A stretch of 64,000 nt of DNA from Saprospiraceae bacterium (GTDB taxonomy: Bacteria > Bacteroidota > Bacteroidia > Chitinophagales > Saprospiraceae): positions 2,666,001-2,730,000 of the forward strand of contig JAWKLJ010000001.1 of the NCBI GenBank assembly GCA_041392805.1, read 5' to 3'. Position numbers and translations under genes: made by a program. Each line of letters opens with the position of its first letter. The stretch's first letter is position 1. Shown here piece after piece: positions 17,207 to 26,335 of the stretch. The notes beneath the pieces were generated by a model. It saw only the letters and a list, made by a program, of their open reading frames with translations, was not told where the DNA came from and made no database searches.

Positions 17207-18508
17207 TCAATCGGCCAGGCCACTCTCTGCGACTAACAGCAACAGGGCGTACTGTGTCCCTTGATAGCCATCTTTATTAGCCCACCATTCCATGAGCGAG
17301 TGGGCCCAGCCGCCTATGCCGCCACGACCGATGGTCACCGCCGGAATGCCTTTGGCGATGGGGATATTGGCGTTCGTGGAGCCGCGGGTGGGCCTGGGGG
17401 TTACCCCAAAGCTGCGCGTGGCTGCTGCGGCCCGCTGGATCAACGGCAAGTCGGGTGACAATTCGCCGGAAGGCCTGTCGCCGATCAATTCCACTTTGAC
17501 GGTAAGTGGGCGACCATCTTTACGAATGCTGTTTTGCTCGGCCAGGGCCTTTTGCATGGCATCTTTTAGAATGACGTCCATATCATCTAAACGGCTGGGC
17601 TCTACTGAGCGAATATCAACTTCCATCCAGGAGGCGAAAGGGATGGAATTCACGGAAGTACCACCGCCTATCACTCCGACATTATAGCTGGTGCGTGGTC
17701 CTGTCTTTACGTATTCATCGGCTGCATTGACAAAATAGTGAATGCCAGCGCCTAAAGCGTGATGCGGATTAGCCAAACCAAAGGCGCCCCAAGAATGTCC
17801 ACCGGGACCTCGGAAGGATACGCCAAAGCGATGCGAGCCCAAACCCTTGTAATTGACCCGGCCCAGGTCTCCACCATCAATCGAAATCCAGGAATCGATC
17901 TTGGGCCCTTTTTCACTAAACAAGTGTTTCACCCCTCTTAAATCGCCAAGGCCTTCTTCTCCTACGGAACCAATGAATAAAACATCAGACTCCGTTTTCA
18001 TATCAACTGTATTCATGGCGCGGAGCACTGCCAGCACCATAGCCAACCCACGGGTGTCATCGCCAATGCCGGGTGCAAAAAGGGTGTCGCCGCTTACCCG
18101 CACTTTAACCTCCGTTCCTTCGGGGAATACCGTATCTAAATGTGCATCAAGGACCACGGTCTTATCTCCCTTGGTTCCTTTCCGGAGGGCAAGGACATTT
18201 CCCACTTCATCTATCCAGGCTGAATCTACGCCGATTTCCTCCAGCATCGCCATAAAAGCTTTTGCCCTTTCTTCTTCTTCAAAGGGGGGAGCCGGAATTT
18301 CATTGAGTAAGATGTGTTCTTTCAAGGTTTGGGCATCCTGTTTCAGGATCGTTTTGAAGGCCTGTTTTATTTTGGGCTTTTCTACTAGTAGGTCAAGTTC
18401 CTTCTGATACGTGGGTTCGATGATTAATTCTTCGTTTTCCTGCGTGTAAGCGGTAGCGGAAATCAAAATCATAAAAAGAAGGAAAGTAGGTACAGTTTTT
18501 ATCGTCAT
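17207..18508 (-). CDS. Secreted M20-family metallopeptidase
   Basis: 433 residues from ATG 18508, chosen because it gives a signal peptide (MTIKTVPTFLLFMILISATAYTQ) and removes a non-signal extension. Di-zinc ligands are visible: VVLDAHLDTVFP (His and bridging region), GIGDDTRGLAMVLA (Asp), GSVGEEGLGDLRG (catalytic Glu pair) and the final His in WAHSLMEWW. The dimerisation domain includes GGHSWGAFGLANPHHALG. M20 enzymes are aminopeptidases, carboxypeptidases or deacylases, and the exact specificity is not readable. It lies about 100 bp downstream of the S9 peptidase gene on the same strand. Confidence 0.92.
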   Translation of the reverse strand: MTIKTVPTFLLFMILISATAYTQENEELIIEPTYQKELDLLVEKPKIKQAFKTILKQDAQTLKEHILLNEIPAPPFEEEERAKAFMAMLEEIGVDSAWIDEVGNVLALRKGTKGDKTVVLDAHLDTVFPEGTEVKVRVSGDTLFAPGIGDDTRGLAMVLAVLRAMNTVDMKTESDVLFIGSVGEEGLGDLRGVKHLFSEKGPKIDSWISIDGGDLGRVNYKGLGSHRFGVSFRGPGGHSWGAFGLANPHHALGAGIHYFVNAADEYVKTGPRTSYNVGVIGGGTSVNSIPFASWMEVDIRSVEPSRLDDMDVILKDAMQKALAEQNSIRKDGRPLTVKVELIGDRPSGELSPDLPLIQRAAAATRSFGVTPRPTRGSTNANIPIAKGIPAVTIGRGGIGGWAHSLMEWWANKDGYQGTQYALLLLVAESGLAD

Positions 18509-18607
18509 TTTGTATCGTGTTTTGTCTGCTGCAAAATAATTCAATAACACCCGCTGATGTCGGTGTTTTCACCCCCATCGCTCCACATTGTCAACCACAT
18601 TGCAAAC

Positions 18608-20704
18608 CTACGGTTTGTTTTTCAACATTCGATCAAAAAAATCAGCAGTCGCTTCATAGGCCGCCAGCCAATTGCGGTGCAAAAGAAAGCCATGTACCTC
18701 ATCGGGGAAAATGAGCTGTTCCAAATGCACTTTCCGATGTCGCAATGCCTCCACAATATCTACGGTTTCACTAAAGGGAACATTCCGGTCATCGTCTCCG
18801 TGGATGACGAGTACAGGCGACTTCCAGCCATCAAGGAAGGCCATGGGAGAGGATTCATAAGCCAGGCGAGCCGCCTCAGCTGCTTTTTCTGGATTGTAGC
18901 CGGGAACAAAGTTGCGGATCACCACATTCCAATCGTGTACGCCGTGAATATCCACGCCAGCTGCAAAGAGGTCCGAGGCTTTGGCCAGCCCCAAGGCAGT
19001 CAAATAGCCGCCATATGATCCGCCCCAAAGCCCAATGCGGGCAGGGTCCACATCCGATCGATTGCGTAGGTATAAGCCCGCCCCAATGACGTCATTGTAT
19101 TCGCTGGCACCTCTGGCGCCATAGTTCAAAGCCTCTCTAAATTCCATTCCGTAACCAATTCCACTTCGATAATTGACGGCTAAAACCACGTAGCCCTGAC
19201 TAGCGAGGTATTGATTCATCGCATAAGCATTGTGATAATATCCCCGATGGTGAAAGCCCAATAACATTTGCCGACGGGAACCACCATGAAAGAACAAGAT
19301 GGCTGGCCGTTTTTCATTTTCGGCACCATTGGGCGGCAGAAAAAGCTGTCCATGGATCAGCATGCCATCTGCTGCGGTAAACTCAACGGCGACCGGCTCT
19401 ACCAGCTTATTTTGGGGGAAATTGGCGGTCGAAAGCCCCTTCCCTGCTAGCGGAATCAGGGCAGGGCCCTGGAGACGAGCGACGTGGGCAGCAACCTGGC
19501 CACTGGAGGCCAAACAGAGGATGGCGCCGGTTCCCTTGGTCATTACCGGAGACCATTGGATCCCGCGCTTAGGGCTGAGTTGCTGTGGCGTTCCGCCATT
19601 GCTAGGCACCCGCCAAATATGTTGTCGGTCAATATCGTCCTGGTTGCCAGAATAAAGCATGTAGGTCCGATCAGGAGACATGGAGACGAATTGAACCTCA
19701 AACGCACCAGGTGTAAGGCATTGGACTTTTCCCCCATAAATAGAGACGGTATATAAATGTGTCCAGCCATCCCCTTCCCAAGGAAATACGATATGACCAT
19801 CAGCTCCCCAGAACAACTGGTTGTCGGCTGAAATGGAACGGAAGGCACTACCTGTTCCCTCGGCAGCTTGCCACAATTGGGAGGTCTTTCCCGTAGCCAG
19901 GTCTGCTAGCATAATGGACCAGGGCAAGGTGGAACGACGCGGAGCAAAGGGCAACAATTGTTTCTCATTGGGCTCGCGCAAAAAGGCCAGCTTTGTACCA
20001 TCAGGCGACCAAACAGGGCTTTGATCCTGGTCTACGGAAGGCGACAGGTAGGTTATTTTTTGAGTAGCAAAAGCATAAACACCTACAAAACTATGATCTC
20101 CCCTACCACTGACAAAAGCTAGTTTTTGTGCACTCAGGTCAGGTGACCAACGCAAGCTACTCGCACTTCCCCGAATCGTAAATAATTGTTGCGACTTGAG
20201 GGTGTCCCCTACTGTTTTCATCCACACCTGCCCCTTATTTAAGTAGGCCAATTGTTTACCATCGGGAGAAAGGGCTGGTGCACTTCCTTCAGCTAGTAGT
20301 CGTGGGGTTCCTCCTGTAAAAGCGGTTACCCAAATCTGGCGCTTCGCCCCATCGACATCACTCGTCGGATTAGGTATTTCTCCCTGGCGATTGGGCGCCC
20401 CACCCCGGACAAAAATGAGCTGGTTCGAGGCACCAAAAATCAGATCGCTAATGGCCTGCCCGTCATCCTCCTTGTAATCAGTGACTTGCTGGGCTACCCA
20501 AGTAGGTCCATCCGCCATCCATATATTCCGTACCCCTTCCTGGTTGGAGACCCAAGCGACACGGTCGCCTGCTGGCGCTGCCACTATATCAGAAGGGAAA
20601 GGCGTGCTCATTACTGATGCTATCGTAAATGGTGATTCTGGTTGTGCAAATAATGGGAGGCTTGACCATAACAGGCAGTAACATAACAAAAAACGGGTTT
20701 TCAT
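18608..20704 (-). CDS. S9 prolyl-oligopeptidase-family peptidase with TolB-like propeller
   Basis: 698 residues from ATG 20704 (signal peptide MKTRFLLCYCLLWSSLPLFAQ). The N-terminal about 430 residues hold WD40/TolB-like repeats (SPVWSPDGTKLAFL, LSPDGKQLAYL, MSPDRTYMLYSG). The C-terminal alpha/beta hydrolase has the nucleophile in GLWGGSYGGYLTALG, the acid in VLVIHGDDDRNVPFSE and the base in FPDEVHGFLLHRN. The family includes dipeptidyl- and acylaminoacyl-peptidases. With the neighbouring M20 and M61 enzymes it fits a peptide-scavenging group. Confidence 0.93.
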   Translation of the reverse strand: MKTRFLLCYCLLWSSLPLFAQPESPFTIASVMSTPFPSDIVAAPAGDRVAWVSNQEGVRNIWMADGPTWVAQQVTDYKEDDGQAISDLIFGASNQLIFVRGGAPNRQGEIPNPTSDVDGAKRQIWVTAFTGGTPRLLAEGSAPALSPDGKQLAYLNKGQVWMKTVGDTLKSQQLFTIRGSASSLRWSPDLSAQKLAFVSGRGDHSFVGVYAFATQKITYLSPSVDQDQSPVWSPDGTKLAFLREPNEKQLLPFAPRRSTLPWSIMLADLATGKTSQLWQAAEGTGSAFRSISADNQLFWGADGHIVFPWEGDGWTHLYTVSIYGGKVQCLTPGAFEVQFVSMSPDRTYMLYSGNQDDIDRQHIWRVPSNGGTPQQLSPKRGIQWSPVMTKGTGAILCLASSGQVAAHVARLQGPALIPLAGKGLSTANFPQNKLVEPVAVEFTAADGMLIHGQLFLPPNGAENEKRPAILFFHGGSRRQMLLGFHHRGYYHNAYAMNQYLASQGYVVLAVNYRSGIGYGMEFREALNYGARGASEYNDVIGAGLYLRNRSDVDPARIGLWGGSYGGYLTALGLAKASDLFAAGVDIHGVHDWNVVIRNFVPGYNPEKAAEAARLAYESSPMAFLDGWKSPVLVIHGDDDRNVPFSETVDIVEALRHRKVHLEQLIFPDEVHGFLLHRNWLAAYEATADFFDRMLKNKP

Positions 20705-21045
20705 AATGGTGTGTTTTTTTACTAGAAAAGTCATCCCTGGGCATTTTTGTGCTGTGCACAAAAAATAGCCAGAGAGGCGAAAAGATAAGGTTTTTTTCCA
20801 CAATTTGGAACCTATAAGCATTCCTCTCATGCATAAAGTAATGGGAATTAATAGTGGCTTTCTTGATTTTTTCGGAATATTAGGGAAATTAAAAATTGCA
20901 CCTTATTAAACCTAAAAATTGTATAATGAGCACTCCTATAAACCTTGTTGCTGCTGCACCCGTCAAAGAGAAATCATTGCCTAACTTTTTGATTATGATC
21001 CATCCGTTTTTTCAAAAACACAGGCCTCAAAAAAAGAGCAAACTA

Positions 21046-22596
21046 ATGCGCTTCTCTATTTTCATGCTATGTGTTTTACTGAACTACACTTCTTTTTCGC
21101 AAGCGGAAAAGGCGCTTTTTCATTACGAGGTTTCCATCCCAGCGCCCTCCGATCATACCTATGATGTGGCGCTTCATTGTGCCAAATGGCAGGAGGATAC
21201 CATTCATTTAAAAATGCCGCAATGGATGCCGGGTTATTACCAAATCATGGATTATGCAAAAGGGGTGGAAAATATGCAGGCCAAAGACACCAATGGGAAG
21301 AGCTTGCCTATCGAAAAGAAAAATGATAATACTTGGGTGATCTCCGGCATAAAAAACAAGTCTTTTTTTGTTAGTTATTCCATCAGGACTAAAAGGCAAT
21401 TTGTTGCTAACAGTTATGTCGATAGCACGCATGCATATCTTATTCCCGAAAACAGCTTCCTTTATGCAAAAGGTTTTCTAAACAGCCCTGTCGTCGTTGC
21501 CCTTCAATTCAGCTCAAAATGGAAAAATGTTGCCACAGGATTAGCCTCTGTTGTGGGTAAGCCCCATGAATTCACAGCAGCTAATTTTGATATACTCTAC
21601 GATTGTCCTATTCTCATTGGAAACCTTGATGCCTTGCCCTCCTTTAAGGTAAAAGGCATAGCACATCGGTTTGTAGGATACAAAATCGGGGATTTTGACC
21701 GGGTACTTTTTATGGAAAATTTGCAAAAGATTGTAACAACAGGGGTAGACATTATAGGAGACATCCCCTATGAACAGTACACTTTCATCGGCATTGGTCC
21801 GGGTCGGGGAGGAATAGAACACTTAAACAATACAACCATCAGTTTTGATGGCAATCAACTTACTACGACAGGAGCTATCAACAAGATGATGAATTTCATT
21901 GCACATGAATACTTCCATCATTATAATGTCAAACGGATCAGGCCTTTTGAATTGGGACCATTTGATTATGACAAAGGAAACCGAACCAACCTGTTGTGGG
22001 TAAGCGAAGGTTTGACGGTGTATTATGAGTACCTGATTGTAAAAAGAGCGGGCCTGGTAGATGCCGAAACATTATTATCCCACTTCGAACAAAATCTAAA
22101 TGCTTTTGAAAATAATCCAGGCAAGCTGCACCAATCTTTGCAACAGGCGAGCTACAACACCTGGCGTGACGGTCCATTTGGAACACAAGGAAGCGAGCCG
22201 GGTAAATCCATTTCGTATTATGACAAAGGGCCGCTGGTGGGGCTGCTTTTAGACTTCGAGATCCGAAATGCCACTCAAAATAAAAAGTCATTGGACGATG
22301 TGATGCGAAAGTTGTACTGGACCTATTACAAGGAGGGAAATCGAGGTTTTACGGAAGCCGAATTTCAACAAACCTGTGAACAGATTGCAGGAATATCGCT
22401 AACCAGTCTGTTCGAATATGTTTACACCACTAAAGCACTAGACTATGAAAAATATTTAGCTTTTGCCGGCTTGACCATTGACAAACAAACCATTGAATCA
22501 ACCGATAAAGGGAATACCCAAAAGCTAAAGATAAAAAGATTGGAAAATCCAAACGCTTTGCAATTAGCGATATTGAAGGCGTGGTTGGGGGAATAA
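21046..22596 (+). CDS. M61 family metallopeptidase, short form
   Basis: 516 residues from ATG 21046, which opens with a signal peptide (MRFSIFMLCVLLNYTSFSQA). Earlier in-frame ATGs at 20926 and 20995 add a polar extension. The zinc site is AHEYFHHYNVKRIRPFE, with the downstream Glu in LLWVSEGLTVYYEYL. It ends shortly after the catalytic half and shows no recognisable C-terminal PDZ domain, unlike the 613-residue paralogue at 4052. It is divergent from the S9 gene. Confidence 0.87.
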   Translation: MRFSIFMLCVLLNYTSFSQAEKALFHYEVSIPAPSDHTYDVALHCAKWQEDTIHLKMPQWMPGYYQIMDYAKGVENMQAKDTNGKSLPIEKKNDNTWVISGIKNKSFFVSYSIRTKRQFVANSYVDSTHAYLIPENSFLYAKGFLNSPVVVALQFSSKWKNVATGLASVVGKPHEFTAANFDILYDCPILIGNLDALPSFKVKGIAHRFVGYKIGDFDRVLFMENLQKIVTTGVDIIGDIPYEQYTFIGIGPGRGGIEHLNNTTISFDGNQLTTTGAINKMMNFIAHEYFHHYNVKRIRPFELGPFDYDKGNRTNLLWVSEGLTVYYEYLIVKRAGLVDAETLLSHFEQNLNAFENNPGKLHQSLQQASYNTWRDGPFGTQGSEPGKSISYYDKGPLVGLLLDFEIRNATQNKKSLDDVMRKLYWTYYKEGNRGFTEAEFQQTCEQIAGISLTSLFEYVYTTKALDYEKYLAFAGLTIDKQTIESTDKGNTQKLKIKRLENPNALQLAILKAWLGE

Positions 22597-22734
22597 GCGC
22601 TTGTTTGCCAGATGATATTGGTAGCGTAGTGGCCTTTTCATGTACGGATGATACAAAATAGGTAAATGCACAACGCATTGAGGTGTCGGGTGGCATGAAT
22701 TTGTGAAACGTGATTTAGCTAAGCAGAGAGAATT

Positions 22735-22771
22735 GATCGCCCAAGGCCTATAGTGGTGACTATGGGCGATC
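22735..22771. terminator. Hairpin between convergent genes
   Basis: GATCGCCCA (22735-22743) and TGGGCGATC (22763-22771) form a perfect 9-bp stem with a 19-nt loop. It lies between the plus-strand M61 gene and the minus-strand gene ending at 22783. There is no T-run, so its role as a bidirectional terminator is by position only. Confidence 0.5.
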
Positions 22772-22782
22772 TATGAATCCAT

Positions 22783-23907
22783 TTATTGCAATGTCACCTT
22801 CACTGGATTGAATTCTAATTTTACAATCCGAGTATCATCATTGCAGTTATCGTCATCGCTAATGTCAGGTCCACCTGTATCTCCAACAATGTGGAAAAAT
22901 TTAACTAAAGTGCCTTCAATAGCAGGAACCCGCACAACGGTATTTCCATTATTAATTACTCCCGTAATCAACCTTGCTACTGCCTGAAAATCGCCCGGTG
23001 GAATGCCAAAACTTGCCAAAACTGCACTGGAAATAGTGCCCCCAACACCATCCAAAAAGCTATTTACGACAGAAGCGACGTCATTACCAGGAACCAAAAA
23101 CTGGAACCCTGCTGCAGGGCTGACAAATTGGGTCCGGGAAGCTTTATCGGAATTAATAGCGGTAATCGTTTTGCCATAAGGGGCATCATACACTTTCTTC
23201 GACCAGCGCCGCTCAGTCGTGGACCAGTCTGAGGTGGTTTCCTGCGCCCAAAAATAAATATCGGCATACAAAGCCCGACCTGCATCGCCAATTTTCAAAG
23301 TCACCTCGCACTTCACTCTGGGGCCATGCCCGCCAAACTCGCGGTCGCCACGTAGCAAATCCTTGGGACAGAGCCATTCGTCGATGTCGGTGAGGGTGAT
23401 GGTGGTGCCAGTATTCTTTGGAAAAGCATAAAATACTCCATTGGCGTTTTTTACGTAACCCCATTGTATCAAGCTTTCTTCAGTTCCGTGGTCAACAGGT
23501 AAAGCAACATAATCTTTTTCACCTGCATGATACCAAAGATTCACCCTAACTGTGCCGCCTTTTTGAGTTGGGTAAGCATAAAATAAAAAAGTTTTAAGCG
23601 TGTATCCAAATTTTTTTAAGCTTTCATCAGTGCCATAAGTTTCTGATAAAGTCACCCAATCTTGTTCTTGGCTGTGATACCAACGATAAATAGCAACCAT
23701 TCCTTGTTGCTTGGTGGATGAACCATAATAAAGCAGCGTCTTTAGATTGTAACCTGCCGCGCTCATATCGTTTTCACCAACAATAGTGACCCAGTCTTTT
23801 TCTACTGGGTGATACCAGTTGTAAACTGGCACAACTTGAGATAGTGCTTTGTTGATAGAGATTAAAACGATGATGGTTAGTAGCATTGTTATAGCAAAAT
23901 TTTTCAT
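22783..23907 (-). CDS. Secreted protein with three DUF5648-like WYH repeats
   Basis: 374 residues with a signal peptide (about 1-23, ending KALSQ). Three tandem repeats of about 45 residues follow: VPVYNWYHPVEKDWVTI, VAIYRWYHSQEQDWVTL and VRVNLWYHAGEKDYVAL. Each is completed by a GYxLKTLLFYAY-type strand. These look like the DUF5648-type beta-propeller repeats often attached to secreted enzymes or adhesins. The C-terminal about 200 residues are not recognised and contain VLASFGIPPGDFQAVARL. The upstream region carries the 38-nt motif shared with the next gene upstream. Confidence 0.7.
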   Translation of the reverse strand: MKNFAITMLLTIIVLISINKALSQVVPVYNWYHPVEKDWVTIVGENDMSAAGYNLKTLLYYGSSTKQQGMVAIYRWYHSQEQDWVTLSETYGTDESLKKFGYTLKTFLFYAYPTQKGGTVRVNLWYHAGEKDYVALPVDHGTEESLIQWGYVKNANGVFYAFPKNTGTTITLTDIDEWLCPKDLLRGDREFGGHGPRVKCEVTLKIGDAGRALYADIYFWAQETTSDWSTTERRWSKKVYDAPYGKTITAINSDKASRTQFVSPAAGFQFLVPGNDVASVVNSFLDGVGGTISSAVLASFGIPPGDFQAVARLITGVINNGNTVVRVPAIEGTLVKFFHIVGDTGGPDISDDDNCNDDTRIVKLEFNPVKVTLQ

Positions 23908-23929
23908 TCCAAAAAAGTTTAAAATAAAA

Positions 23930-23967
23930 AAATCGCCTACTCGTCTCGCTTTTCGGCAGCCGCGCCC
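23930..23967 (-). promoter_or_regulatory. Shared 38-nt upstream motif, copy A
   Basis: On the minus strand it reads GGGCGCGGCTGCCGAAAAGC and continues GAGACGAGTAGGCGATTT, ending 22 bp before the start codon at 23907. 37 of 38 positions match copy B at 25522-25559, which lies in the same place relative to the next gene. The flanks on both sides differ. GCC and GGC segments could close a small stem. It does not match any riboswitch I know. Confidence 0.6.
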
Positions 23968-24010
23968 TACTATTTTCTGAGGATGTTCGGCGGTGTCCTG
24001 TTGGGGTTTA

Positions 24011-25498
24011 TTAATTAAGAATATTGGATTCTATATTTTCTATATGCGTCCACCCTGCTGAAAAATTGTATGTTCTGATAGTCTCGAGATTGGTCGAGTT
24101 TGTCAAAGTACCAGCGCCAGTACTACTATTGTAAAATAAAATTCCATTACAAGTATTTAATATATGTGTCCAACCACCTGATAGATTATTGCTAGTCCAT
24201 ACCGTGTTGAAATTTCTATCTGTAATAGTGGCACTGCCATTGTCCTTGTAAAATAAAATATTATTACTTATCGGGGCTACCAATGACCAGCCACCAGATA
24301 GATTATTACTTGATGTTATTGTAGCTAAATTCCCATCAGTAATGGTAGCAACCCCTAAATTGGCATTGTAAAAAATAAAACCTCCAGGGTAACTTTCTAT
24401 ATGTGTCCAGCCACCTGATAAAGCGTGAGTGCTTATGGTATTTAGTCCGTAATCCGTCATGGTTGCGCTACCAGTATTGCTATTGTAAAACAGAAGCCCA
24501 TCCGAAGTAACAATATGCGTCCAGCCACTAGAAATTGTGCTACTTCCTCTTTTGTAAAGGTCATAAGAAGATGCTGTATTTATTAATCCAGTATTTGAAT
24601 TGTAAAATAAAGCCCCTTCATTAGTAGGAGCATAATATCTTCCGCTACTAGCAATATGTGTCCAGTTAGGTGTTAAATTGAATCCTCTTTGATTCTCAAG
24701 ACAGTAGTTAGTAACTGCTGTAGCACCAGTATTTTGATTATAAAATACTATTTTGCCATCGTTAAAAAAATTTTTATACCAAATCGTCCCGTCATTCTTA
24801 ACAATCACAATTTTAGAGTCACTCAAATCCACCGCCTTTACATCAGTTGCTGCGATTTGTTCCCAGTTTTGTCCTCTATTGGATACATAAGATGACCAAA
24901 GTGTACCGTTTGTGCCAACTGCATAAATCGCGCCGCTTGGAGCAACTGAAACTTGTTGGAAGCCGCTAGCAGCGGTTTCTATCCAACCAGTACCATTGAT
25001 GCTAGCAATCCAAATTTTACCATTCGATCCCGCGGCAACAATATTATTATCATTGCCATCAACTGAGATAAACCCTGATGCCTCTGTTTGAGCCCAGTTA
25101 TTGGGACTTTGAATAGAAGATGTCCAGATTGTTTCATTTGTGCCAGCGCCTACTATTCGTCCATTTGGACTAATGGCAACGTCCTGAAATCCCGTTGCAG
25201 CGGTTTGTTGAAATCTAGCACCACTTCTATCGCCAACCCAGACGGTCTCATTGTCGCCACAGATAACAATATTGTCATTGCTCGCCTCAATACTTTTAAC
25301 ACCGCTTGCCTCTGTCTGACTCCAAGTAGTGCCATTAGTGGAATACCAAACTGTACCATTTGTGCCACAACCCCAAATCTTGCCATCAGCAGTAACAGCA
25401 ACATCTCGAAATCCACTTGCTGTGGTTTGGATAAAGTCTTGAGCTTTAGTGCTAAAACCTAAAAGTGCTATAAAGAACAAAAAACTTAACTTTTTCAT
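24011..25498 (-). CDS. Secreted beta-propeller protein (tectonin-like N half, FYN-repeat C half)
   Basis: 495 residues with a signal peptide (MKKLSFLFFIALLGFSTKAQ). Residues about 20-260 contain six to seven repeats of the form ASGFRDVAVTADGKIWGCGTNGTVWYS, resembling tectonin/TECPR propeller blades. The C-terminal half has about seven repeats built on GGWTHI...ILFYNSNTGSATMTD, another propeller-like series. Such proteins often bind carbohydrates or surfaces, and I cannot assign a ligand. It is co-oriented with the downstream DUF5648-like gene and shares its upstream motif. Confidence 0.7.
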   Translation of the reverse strand: MKKLSFLFFIALLGFSTKAQDFIQTTASGFRDVAVTADGKIWGCGTNGTVWYSTNGTTWSQTEASGVKSIEASNDNIVICGDNETVWVGDRSGARFQQTAATGFQDVAISPNGRIVGAGTNETIWTSSIQSPNNWAQTEASGFISVDGNDNNIVAAGSNGKIWIASINGTGWIETAASGFQQVSVAPSGAIYAVGTNGTLWSSYVSNRGQNWEQIAATDVKAVDLSDSKIVIVKNDGTIWYKNFFNDGKIVFYNQNTGATAVTNYCLENQRGFNLTPNWTHIASSGRYYAPTNEGALFYNSNTGLINTASSYDLYKRGSSTISSGWTHIVTSDGLLFYNSNTGSATMTDYGLNTISTHALSGGWTHIESYPGGFIFYNANLGVATITDGNLATITSSNNLSGGWSLVAPISNNILFYKDNGSATITDRNFNTVWTSNNLSGGWTHILNTCNGILFYNSSTGAGTLTNSTNLETIRTYNFSAGWTHIENIESNILN

Positions 25499-25521
25499 TT
25501 CATGAAGTTTTAAAGTAACAG

Positions 25522-25559
25522 AAATCGCCTACTCGTCTCACTTTTCGGCAGCCGCGCCC
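25522..25559 (-). promoter_or_regulatory. Shared 38-nt upstream motif, copy B
   Basis: One base differs from copy A (A for G at plus-strand 25540). It ends 23 bp before the ATG at 25498. Just upstream in gene orientation is a strong local hairpin (AATCCTGT-GA-ACAGGATT). The same distance to the start codon in both genes argues for a transcribed leader or promoter element. Confidence 0.6.
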
Positions 25560-25594
25560 AATCCTGTTCACAGGATTTCGGGATAGCTCTTTTT

Positions 25595-25708
25595 AATATC
25601 TACGTTCTCTGACAATTTTTGTGGTCAACTCAAAACGAAGATCATAAGCGATTGAAAATGAGCGTTTAGTTGACTAGAGCACAAAAAATGTCAGAGAACC
25701 AATATCTA
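25595..25708. mobile_element. Hairpin MITE-like element, family B copy 1, with perfect 8-bp direct repeats
   Basis: The element is 25603-25700 (98 bp), flanked by AATATCTA at 25595-25602 and 25701-25708. The ends pair over about 20 bp (GTTCTCTGACAATTTTTGTG against its near-complement, one mismatch). A 6-bp inner stem (TCAACT/AGTTGA) encloses the central part. The right repeat contains the stop codon of the gene at 25706-26293, so insertion happened at its 3' end without truncating it. Confidence 0.8.
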
Positions 25709-26293
25709 TGGTATCTCTTCCCACTTTTTTAGGCGCAAAGGTTGAATAAATGCTTGTTCGAGGTAAGCGACAGAGAGCTGGTTGGCATTTTCGCTGGTGG
25801 ATTTTAAGAGTTGTACCAATCCGAGCACACTGTCGAAGAGTCCTTGCATCATTTCTACATCCATGGCACTGTCCTTTTCGGAGAGATTTTCCATTAGTTT
25901 TTTACAATTCCCGTGGTAATAGTCTATGGCGACGGTGAGGTCGTCTTGTAAGGTTTTGGTATACTTTTGTGGATTCTGGGTAATGGTTTTGCGAGTGGCA
26001 CGGTTCGTGAGGTCGGTTTCCAGTTTGGTCAAAATAGCATCGAATTTCAGGCGGCTCTGGTTGAAGTAAAGCTGCACGCGTTTCACGTCGCTTTCCTGCA
26101 TTTCGGCCTGCAGGATTTTGAATTCTGCCACATCCAATTCAATATTATTTTTGTACTCCTGGTACTGCTGTATAAATTCCGTTTTATTCAAAGCGTCGAT
26201 CAATTCTTGCGCTTTGCGTTCGGCAGCTGGCTGCGCCTTTCCCAAATTGGGTTGAAGCATCAAAATCAGGGTTAAAAATGTAAGGAATTTCAT
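25706..26293 (-). CDS. Secreted helical protein of unknown function
   Basis: 195 residues with a signal peptide (MKFLTFLTLILMLQPNLGKAQ). The mature part is charged and predicted mainly alpha-helical, with heptad-like stretches (ERKAQELIDALNKTEFIQQYQEYKN; LEQAFIQPL). I recognise no family. It lies between the propeller gene and the papain-like protease gene, all minus strand, with a 42-bp gap to the protease, so it is probably in the same operon. Confidence 0.7.
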   Translation of the reverse strand: MKFLTFLTLILMLQPNLGKAQPAAERKAQELIDALNKTEFIQQYQEYKNNIELDVAEFKILQAEMQESDVKRVQLYFNQSRLKFDAILTKLETDLTNRATRKTITQNPQKYTKTLQDDLTVAIDYYHGNCKKLMENLSEKDSAMDVEMMQGLFDSVLGLVQLLKSTSENANQLSVAYLEQAFIQPLRLKKWEEIP

Positions 26294-26335
26294 GTTGTCA
26301 TTATTTTAGTAAATAGGATTGATTGTATAGATCCA

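Noticed and set aside
17853..18407. 184-codon plus-strand frame opposite the M20 peptidase
   Set aside because: Ser/Pro/Thr-rich shadow of a strongly supported gene; no independent motif.
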